Source: Pedococcus aerophilus
GTDB taxonomy: Bacteria; Actinomycetota; Actinomycetes; Actinomycetales; Dermatophilaceae
Direction: 5' to 3'
Length of the DNA: 64,000 nucleotides
NCBI RefSeq assembly: GCF_039532215.1
Contig: NZ_BAAARN010000001.1
Coordinates: 683,036 to 747,035 of the forward strand
In this document: positions 16,783-23,224 of the stretch, one piece after another
How the letters are laid out: each line of letters begins with the position of its first letter
Numbering within the stretch: the stretch's first letter is position 1
Notes under the pieces: generated by a model
Database searches by the model: none
Told to the model about the DNA's origin: nothing
What the model saw: only the letters and a program-made list of their open reading frames with translations
Program-made: the position numbers and the translations under genes

Positions 16783-16948
16783 GTCCAGGCTCCTGTGGGA
16801 TCGGTGTCAGGTCGGTGCCGCCGACCGGTGTCGGCGGCACTGCTCCATTCCTAACCGGCAGGAGGTCCGGTGCCCGAAATGTCCGGGTCAAGGCTTCGCC
16901 AGAGCCCGACAGATCGACGTATGCCGCGTGTGCCGCAGGTCTGGAAGG

Positions 16949-17464
16949 TCAGGAGCGCGTCGCCGCGGCGTCCTGGACGTCCTCGACGAGTCGTTCCAGC
17001 GACGCGGGGTAGACCGCCTCGCCGGCTGCCCGCGTCGCCGCCGGGTCGATCCAGTCGATCCTGATCGTCGAACGGGACTCGAGGTCCTCGAACCCCGCCG
17101 GCTCCGCCTCGAAACGCTCGGTCAGCCAGCCGTAGAAGACCTGCTCCTGGTGGATGGTGCGTCCCTCGAAGGAGAAGCTGCCCCGGTCGTGGTGGAACGG
17201 CCCGAGGAGGTCCTCGGCCGTGATCGTGGCCCCGGTCTCCTCCCACACCTCGCGGACGGCGGCCCCGAGGTCGTCCTCGCCCGGCTCGACACCGCCACCG
17301 ATGGTGTACCAGTAGGCGTCCTCGGGGCGGTGCGGGTCGAAGCCCTGGATCATCAGGACGTGACCGTCCGGGTCGACGACCACGACACGGGCGGCACGCC
17401 GGTGCACGTCCGGGGCGGTGACGTCGGCGGTTGCCCTGCTCTCGCCCGTCCGCGAGCCGGTCAC
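16949..17464 (-). CDS. Nudix hydrolase
   Basis: A 171-aa cytosolic pyrophosphohydrolase. The Nudix box GGGVEPGEDDLGAAVREVWEETGA fits Gx5Ex7REUxEExGU completely, so metal binding should work. Upstream the protein has RRAARVVVVDPDGHVLMIQGFDP and the substrate (nucleoside diphosphate derivative) cannot be inferred. I place the start at GTG 17464 because it overlaps the stop of the preceding lipoprotein gene (GTGA), implying translational coupling; the longer frame has no advantage. A 166-bp gap separates it from snapalysin and contains no gene. Confidence 0.9.
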   Translation of the reverse strand: MTGSRTGESRATADVTAPDVHRRAARVVVVDPDGHVLMIQGFDPHRPEDAYWYTIGGGVEPGEDDLGAAVREVWEETGATITAEDLLGPFHHDRGSFSFEGRTIHQEQVFYGWLTERFEAEPAGFEDLESRSTIRIDWIDPAATRAAGEAVYPASLERLVEDVQDAAATRS

Positions 17465-18819
17465 GACGCGGCCAACCGGCGCAGGTAGGCCAGCCACTCA
17501 CGCGTGAAGGCGGCCTCGGTGGTCTTCAGGACGGTGCCGAAGGCCGCCGCCGTGACGGCGTCGGCGTCCGCCCCGGTGCCGGCCGAGCCCGGCGAGCCCG
17601 GCGCCGTCGCGGCGGCGAGGTAGAACCTCACCAGGCTCGCCTGACCCCTTCGGTCGACGATCCGGCAGACCGCCAACCAGGCGGCGTTGTAGCTGGGCGC
17701 GATCGTCGAACGACCGGGGTCGAAGTCACCCGCACCGGGCAGCGCCGTGGGACCGGAGCCGTCGCGCACCTGCTGGAGCAACGCGGCCGCGATGCGCTGT
17801 CGGGTGGCGTCGACGTCGCGGTACCCCACGTAGTCGGCCATCCCCTCGGAGAGCCAGAGCGGCACCTGTTTGGTGGTCGTGGCACGGATCGCCACATGGG
17901 TCGCCTCATGGCTGACGACCACCTGCTTGCCCGTCTGCTCGAGCGTCGCGAAGGCCTCGGGGTTGACCACGACACGGTCGGCACCGGCGCGACCCGCGGT
18001 GTCGAAGGGACCGTCGGTCACCGCGGCGACCTGGGCGACACCAGCCGGGTCCTGACCGACCTGCTCGGCCATCTGGGTCGCGGTCGCCGGCACCACGAGG
18101 ACGAGCCGGGCCCTCCAGGGCGCGGTCCAGACCTCTCGGACGGCGGTGACGGCCCGGTCTCCCAGGGCCAGGTAGGGCCGCAGCCTGCTCGCCGGACCCG
18201 AGCCGATGACCAGGGTCGTGGCGCTGCGGCTGACGGTGAGGCGGGGCAGGTCCCAGACCTGCACCTGGGTGCCTCCGTCGGTGTCGTCGGCGAGCTTCCA
18301 GCCGTCGGACCGTCGCACCACGGTGAAGTAGGACTCGAACTCGCGGGTGCCGGTGTCGAACCCGGCGAAGCTGTAGCGCCCGGCCACCCGGGACACCCAC
18401 GCCTGAGGTCCGAGCTGGGCCGTGCGCTCGACCGACAGCTCCGGCGCCGGCTCGGGGGTGCCGTACCGGAAGGTGCCGATCGGCAGCTTCCCCAAGGCCT
18501 GGAACTGGGCCAGCTGACGCAGGCCGAAGCCTGAGGTCGGGTCGTCGAGCGTGGCCCGGAAGGCTGCCTCGTCGCGGGCGCGGACGGCTGCGGCACGGCG
18601 CTCGAGCAGGGTGGCGAGGGCCTCCTCGCGGTCGACGGTCGGGGTGCTCGACCCCTGCTGCGTCGTGGTGGTCGCCGCCGAGGAGGACGAGGAGGACGAC
18701 GGCGGCGTCTCGGGATCGGAACATGCCGCGAGCCCCAGAACCAGGCAGATGGAGGCTGCGACGGGAGCCGCGAAGGTCGTGGGCCGCACGCCTCGTCGCT
18801 GCCCCGCCTTGGTCCGCAC
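17461..18819 (-). CDS. Exported lipoprotein with a gluzincin-like metallopeptidase domain
   Basis: A 452-aa protein with a lipobox (LVLGLAAC, Cys at about 33), a Ser/Thr-rich tether of about 30 residues, an NTF2-like or beta-rich middle region, and near residue 300 the motif VVSHEATHVAIRA followed by LSEGMADYVGYR. HEXXH plus a downstream Glu in a GMADY context is the pattern of gluzincins of the peptidase-MA-like clan, so it is probably a cell-surface zinc peptidase, although activity is unproven. The GTG at 18819 follows TACGAT by 6 nt, a leaderless promoter signal. It is translationally coupled to the Nudix gene, an odd pairing of surface and cytosolic proteins. Confidence 0.8.
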   Translation of the reverse strand: MRTKAGQRRGVRPTTFAAPVAASICLVLGLAACSDPETPPSSSSSSSAATTTTQQGSSTPTVDREEALATLLERRAAAVRARDEAAFRATLDDPTSGFGLRQLAQFQALGKLPIGTFRYGTPEPAPELSVERTAQLGPQAWVSRVAGRYSFAGFDTGTREFESYFTVVRRSDGWKLADDTDGGTQVQVWDLPRLTVSRSATTLVIGSGPASRLRPYLALGDRAVTAVREVWTAPWRARLVLVVPATATQMAEQVGQDPAGVAQVAAVTDGPFDTAGRAGADRVVVNPEAFATLEQTGKQVVVSHEATHVAIRATTTKQVPLWLSEGMADYVGYRDVDATRQRIAAALLQQVRDGSGPTALPGAGDFDPGRSTIAPSYNAAWLAVCRIVDRRGQASLVRFYLAAATAPGSPGSAGTGADADAVTAAAFGTVLKTTEAAFTREWLAYLRRLAAS

Positions 18820-18857
18820 GGCCCCATCGTAGGCAGGCGGCCGCCCGTGGGGTCGGC

Positions 18858-19079
18858 TCAGCCGACGGCGCGGACGTGGGCGGCCCAGGGCTCACGGCGA
18901 GCCGTGACGGTCCCGGCCTCCTGCGCCGACACGAGGCCGGCCGCGGCGAACCGCGTCACGGCCAGCCGCTCGGCGGCATCGAGGCCCAGCTCGGAGCTCG
19001 TGGGGGTGAGCAGCGCCGTGACCATGCAGTCATCGCAGTGCAGGTCACGCACGGGGCAGCTCTGGCAGTCGATGATCAT
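18858..19079 (-). CDS. Small conserved cysteine-rich actinobacterial protein
   Basis: Function unknown. The 73-aa product starts MIIDCQSCPVRDLHCDDCMVTALL, with four Cys in a CxxC-x6-CxxC arrangement that could bind zinc or an Fe-S cluster. A helical remainder (LDAAERLAVTRFAAAGLVSA) follows. I use ATG 19079 because GAGGAAGGGG lies just upstream and homologs begin with MIIDC; a longer frame to 19124 also exists. TAGCGT at about 19136-19141 could be its -10 box. It is divergent from the DEDD nuclease gene. Confidence 0.72.
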   Translation of the reverse strand: MIIDCQSCPVRDLHCDDCMVTALLTPTSSELGLDAAERLAVTRFAAAGLVSAQEAGTVTARREPWAAHVRAVG

Positions 19080-19264
19080 CGCGATCACCCCTTCCTCGTC
19101 GGCAGCTCGGTGGACCACTTCCACCTGACGACGACGCTACGAGACACCACCGACAACGCCCTCCGACGCCATGCGCAGCACCAGTCTCCGACGGGTGCGG
19201 GAGCCGACCGCCGCGCGCCTGCGTGGGGCTGTCACACCACCGGCATACCGTCAGGGACATGCAG

Positions 19265-20974
19265 ATGGTCCAGGGCACGTTCGACGACTTGGGCACGGCT
19301 CTGGCCGATGTCACGTTCGTCGTCGTCGACCTCGAGACCACCGGCGGCAGCCCTGCCGACTCCGCGATCACCGAGATCGGGGCGGTGAAGGTCCGCGGCG
19401 GCGAGGTGCTCGGCGAGTTCCAGACCCTCGTCAACCCGCACCTGCCCATCCCCCCGTTCATCCAGGCCCTCACCGGCATCACGACGGCGATGGTCGCCGA
19501 CGCCCCGCGCATCGAGTCGGCGCTGCCGGCGTTCATGGAGTTCGCGAAGGGCACCGTGCTGGTCGCCCACAACGCGCGCTTCGACATCGGGTTCCTCAAG
19601 ATGGCGGCCTCCGTGCAGGGCATCGAGTGGCCGCGCCACACCGTCCTCGACACCGTCCACCTCGCCCGTCAGCTCGTCACCCGCGACGAGGCCCGCAACC
19701 ACAAGCTGTCCACCCTGGCCGCCCTCTTCGGCGCCGGGACGACCCCGGACCACCGGGCACTGCACGACGCGCGGGCCACGGTCGACGTCCTGCACGCGCT
19801 GATCGGCCGCGTGGGCAGCCTCGGCGTCCACACCCTCGAGGAGCTGTCGAGCTACACCTCGCGCGTCAGCCCGGCCCAGCGACGCAAGCGCTGGCTGGCC
19901 GACGGCCTGCCCGACCAGCCGGGCGTCTACCTGTTCAAGGACGGTGCGGGCCGGGTCCTCTACGTCGGCACCTCGGTCAACATCCGCACCCGGGTGCGCA
20001 GCTACTTCACCGCCTCCGAGCACCGCACCCGGATGGCCGAGATGGTGCGGCTCGCCGAGAGCGTCACCCCGGTCGTCTGCGCCACCACCCTGGAGGCAGA
20101 GGTCCGCGAGCTGCGTCTCATCGCCGAGCACAAGCCGCGCTACAACCGGCGCTCCAAGACGCCCGAGCGCGCCACCTGGGTCAAGCTCACCGTCGAGGCC
20201 TTCCCCCGGCTGTCCATCGTCCGCGAGGTCCGGGCCGACGGCGCCAAGTACATCGGGCCCTTCGGCAGCCGGTCCTCCGCCGAGGCAGCCGTGGCCGCCG
20301 TGCACGAGGTGATCCCGTTGCGGCAGTGCGTGCAGCGCCTGTCCCCCACCCGCTTCGTCGGGTCGTGCGCCCTCGCCGACATGGGCCGCTGCGGCGCCCC
20401 CTGCACCGGGGCCCAGTCCGTGCAGCAGTACGACGTCGTGGTCCAGGAGGCCGTGCACGCGCTCGTCGGCGACTCCCGCGAGGTGGTGACCGCCCTGCGC
20501 GGTCGGATGGGCACCCTCGCCGAGCAGGAGCGCTACGAGGACGCCGGCACCCTGCGCGACCGCCTCCTCGCGCTCGTCCGCGGTATGGCGCGCGCGCAGC
20601 GGATCGCGCCGCTCGCCGCGAGCCCCGAGATCGTGGCGGCCCGGCGCGCGGCCACCGGCGGCTGGGAGCTCGTCGTCGTCCGTCACGGTCGCCTCGCCGC
20701 CTCGACCGTCTCCCCCCGGGGAGCCGACCCGATGCCCTACGTCGAGGCCATGCGCCAAGCCGCGGAGGTCGTCCTCCCGGCGCCCTGGCCGGCGCCGGCC
20801 GCGATCCCCGAGGAGACCGAGAAGATCCTGCGCTGGCTGGAGCAGCCCGGCGTCCGGGTCGTCGACGTGGAGGGTGAGTGGACCTGCCCTGTCGGGGGCG
20901 CTGCCGGTGCCCGCGCCGCCCTCGAGGGGACCTCCGAGCGCTCCCAGCGCTCGGCCTTCGTCGCTGCGTCCTAG
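19265..20974 (+). CDS. DEDD exonuclease fused to a GIY-YIG/UvrC-like nuclease
   Basis: A 569-aa fusion. The N-terminal DEDDh 3'-5' exonuclease, like DnaQ/PolC epsilon, has VVDLETTGGS (DxE), HNARFDIGFL and HRALHDARATVD (HxxxxD), about residues 15-180. A GIY-YIG domain follows at about 215-300 (PGVYLFKDGAGRVLYVGTS...RTRVRSYF), then the UvrC/Cho-like Cys-containing region (GRCGAPCTG) and a UVR-like helical segment (LAEQERYEDAGTLRDRL). It probably nicks and trims damaged DNA. M. tuberculosis Rv2191 has the same architecture beside trpD. Two ATGs compete (19259 and 19265); AGGG spacing favours 19265. Its stop TAG shares the CTAG palindrome with the convergent GH9 stop. Confidence 0.9.
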   Translation: MVQGTFDDLGTALADVTFVVVDLETTGGSPADSAITEIGAVKVRGGEVLGEFQTLVNPHLPIPPFIQALTGITTAMVADAPRIESALPAFMEFAKGTVLVAHNARFDIGFLKMAASVQGIEWPRHTVLDTVHLARQLVTRDEARNHKLSTLAALFGAGTTPDHRALHDARATVDVLHALIGRVGSLGVHTLEELSSYTSRVSPAQRRKRWLADGLPDQPGVYLFKDGAGRVLYVGTSVNIRTRVRSYFTASEHRTRMAEMVRLAESVTPVVCATTLEAEVRELRLIAEHKPRYNRRSKTPERATWVKLTVEAFPRLSIVREVRADGAKYIGPFGSRSSAEAAVAAVHEVIPLRQCVQRLSPTRFVGSCALADMGRCGAPCTGAQSVQQYDVVVQEAVHALVGDSREVVTALRGRMGTLAEQERYEDAGTLRDRLLALVRGMARAQRIAPLAASPEIVAARRAATGGWELVVVRHGRLAASTVSPRGADPMPYVEAMRQAAEVVLPAPWPAPAAIPEETEKILRWLEQPGVRVVDVEGEWTCPVGGAAGARAALEGTSERSQRSAFVAAS

Positions 20975-22731
20975 GTAGACGGCGCGGCTGGGCCGTTGCG
21001 AGCCCGTGTCTGCGCCGCGAGCCACGCCGCCACGAACACGAGAGCAGCGTTCCAGCGGATGCAGACGTCGTTGGTCACCTCAGAGGTCGGCTCGTCCAGG
21101 TAGCACCACTGAGGTGGCAGGCCCCGGAGTCGGTCGTCGTAGTGAAAGCCGGGGCTGGGCACCGAGTTCGCGCCGCCCGCGAGGGCCCCACGGGGTGGCG
21201 GCGGCAGAGCAGGGTCGAGCGCCTGCCCGAACAACCGGGTGCGCTGCCGACGGCTGTCGTCCACGCCGAACCCCGTGACGTAGCACTGTCCCAAGGCATT
21301 GCGGCCCAGGACGTGGTCGAGCCCTTCGGCCACGGCAGTCGCTGCCACGCGACCAGGAGCGAGGTGGTGGCCGACGGCGATGACGACGAGGTTGTTGAGC
21401 AACCGCCCATTCGAACCCCACGTCCATCCCGCGTCCGGCGCGTACGGCTGACCCCACGCCTGCTGCTCCTGCAGCCGCACGAGTCGTTCGGCCGCCACCA
21501 CAACGGACTCGTCGACGCTCTCCTTCTCCTCCAGACTCGTACCGTGCAGGGACAGGTCGAGTCGTGCCGGAGCAGCCATGGCATCGAAGTCGAACCCGAG
21601 CGGGGAGAACACCTCCGCGTGGTGCCATGGCGACCGTTGCAGCCGGGTGAGGTCCTCGCTCGAACGTCCCGCCAGCCACAGCTCAACAGTCGCCCAGTAC
21701 TCGTCATCGGTCGTGTCTGCGTCACCGTAGGGACCGCCACCGAACTGTGATCCACCCGCGGGGGCGGCGAGGTGGGGGTGGGCAGCCACCGCTGCGGCTG
21801 CTCTGCGCGCCGTAGCCAGGAGGGGTACGGCACAGCTGCGATCGAACGCCCTGAGGACCCGGGCCCCTTGCGCGGCCACGGCAGCGAGGTGCCACGTGGC
21901 AGAGGTCGACGGCCGGTGCAGCACCCGGACGGTCGGGTCGACGTGAGGCAGGCCCGGCAGGGGGGACCACGTCGTGCCATGGACCTTGTGGAACGCCATG
22001 CCGGCCAGCGGCGATCCCGTCGGCACCTGCATCCGGCAGACCCATTCGAGCTGCCAGTGGCACTCCTCCACGAGCGCCTCCCGGGTCGATGACGGGAGCA
22101 GGTCGCCGAGGAGGTCGAGCGTCATCAGCAGCTGCCACAGGGCGGTGCTGCCGCTGGTCACGTACTTGCCGTGGTCCCCAGCGTCGTACCAACCGCCGGA
22201 GACGTCGAAGGTTCCCGGACAGGTCCATCCCGGGTAGAGCGCTGAGGCCTCCGGACCAGTCCAGGCAGGGACTGCGGTGTCGCCGGTGTTGGGGGCGACC
22301 CCGAGGTGGCCGGCCGGCCGAGCGTGGGCACCGAACTCCTCCGGGACCGCGTCCCCGGATCGCATCAGCCGGAACACGTGCAGCGCCTCGTCGGCGAGCT
22401 CGGCGTGCGGGTTCGCACCCAGGGGGAACGCGTGACTGACGAGCTCCCCCACACGGACGCGGTAGCCCGACCCCTCACCCTTCACCGTGGAGAAGTCGAC
22501 GAGGTGAAGGGTGAAGCCCGAGGTGGGTTCCGGACGAGCCGGCCACGGACGCGTCATGCCGGCAAGGACCTCACGACCATCGCGGTCCTCGACCACGAAG
22601 TCCTGTGGCTCCTGCTCCAGGCACAGGACCGTGGCGACCTTTCGTGCCCATCGGGGGTACCCCATCTGGTTGAGTCGCACGGCTGGACGTCGTCTGACGG
22701 CAGCCGTCGGTGAGAACGGTGGCCACGACAT
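20971..22731 (-). CDS. Glycoside hydrolase family 9 protein without a signal peptide
   Basis: A 586-aa protein with an N-terminal Ig-like CelD_N domain (about 15-105: AVRLNQMGYPRWARKVA) and an alpha/alpha-barrel GH9 domain with GGWYDAGDHGKYV (catalytic-base Asps, about 180-192) and, near the C-terminus, DEPTSEVTND with the general-acid Glu. Endoglucanases usually carry PHHR in the substrate cleft; the matching place here reads DSRRQRTRLF, so substrate recognition is probably altered. No export signal is present, so it may act on imported oligosaccharides. ATG 22731 is chosen because TACGGT (22739-22744) lies 7 nt upstream; an upstream GTG (22740) falls inside that -10 box. Confidence 0.85.
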   Translation of the reverse strand: MSWPPFSPTAAVRRRPAVRLNQMGYPRWARKVATVLCLEQEPQDFVVEDRDGREVLAGMTRPWPARPEPTSGFTLHLVDFSTVKGEGSGYRVRVGELVSHAFPLGANPHAELADEALHVFRLMRSGDAVPEEFGAHARPAGHLGVAPNTGDTAVPAWTGPEASALYPGWTCPGTFDVSGGWYDAGDHGKYVTSGSTALWQLLMTLDLLGDLLPSSTREALVEECHWQLEWVCRMQVPTGSPLAGMAFHKVHGTTWSPLPGLPHVDPTVRVLHRPSTSATWHLAAVAAQGARVLRAFDRSCAVPLLATARRAAAAVAAHPHLAAPAGGSQFGGGPYGDADTTDDEYWATVELWLAGRSSEDLTRLQRSPWHHAEVFSPLGFDFDAMAAPARLDLSLHGTSLEEKESVDESVVVAAERLVRLQEQQAWGQPYAPDAGWTWGSNGRLLNNLVVIAVGHHLAPGRVAATAVAEGLDHVLGRNALGQCYVTGFGVDDSRRQRTRLFGQALDPALPPPPRGALAGGANSVPSPGFHYDDRLRGLPPQWCYLDEPTSEVTNDVCIRWNAALVFVAAWLAAQTRARNGPAAPST

Positions 22732-22738
22732 ACGTCTC

Positions 22739-22769
22739 ACCGTAGGTGTCTCGCCGATACAGTGGGCTC
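22739..22769. promoter_or_regulatory. Back-to-back leaderless promoters of GH9 (minus) and Lrp-like gene (plus)
   Basis: On the minus strand TACGGT (22744 to 22739) is followed after 7 nt by ATG 22731. On the plus strand TACAGT (22758-22763) is followed after 6 nt by GTG 22770. Both fit the TANNNT -10 consensus of actinobacterial housekeeping sigma factors, and both imply transcripts starting at the start codon. Only 38 bp separate the two genes, so the promoters must overlap. Confidence 0.65.
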
Positions 22770-23054
22770 GTGATCTCCGCCATCGTCCTCATCAACGCCG
22801 AAGTCGACCGGATCCCCGAGGTCGCCCAGGCGATCGCCGAGTTGGACGGGGTCAGCGAGGTCTACTCCGTGGCCGGTGATGCTGACCTCATCGCCCTGGT
22901 CCGCGTGCGCGCCCACGAGGAGCTGCACGACGTCATCGCCGGGCGGCTCAACAAGGTCGAAGGAGTCACTGGCACCAACACGCACATCGCGTTCCGGACC
23001 TACTCCAAGCACGACCTCGAGGCAGCCTTCAGCCTGGGGCTCGACGGCGACTGA
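22770..23054 (+). CDS. Stand-alone Lrp/AsnC ligand-binding (RAM) domain protein
   Basis: A 94-aa protein consisting only of the alpha/beta sandwich that Lrp/AsnC regulators use to bind amino acids and oligomerise: ISAIVLINAEVDRIPEVAQAI, GVSEVYSVAGDADLIALVRV and VEGVTGTNTHIAFRTYS. The DNA-binding helix-turn-helix is absent and no truncated HTH is present upstream, so this is a genuine single-domain family, known in actinobacteria near trpD and cytochrome oxidase genes. It may sense an amino acid or modulate full-length Lrp partners. GTG 22770 is set by the leaderless promoter TACAGT. Confidence 0.9.
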   Translation: MISAIVLINAEVDRIPEVAQAIAELDGVSEVYSVAGDADLIALVRVRAHEELHDVIAGRLNKVEGVTGTNTHIAFRTYSKHDLEAAFSLGLDGD

Positions 23055-23224
23055 CCTGCACTCGACAGGACGCCCCGACGGCTCGTCCGAACCACAGCCG
23101 GGTCGTGCGGCCGACCGGCTGATCTGAGTACCAAAGCGCATCCACCGCAGGGCCCAACGCTCCACACTCGTGCCACCGCGCACGGTGTGCGCTGCTCCCC
23201 CCGGAACGACCGATGCGAGGACCG

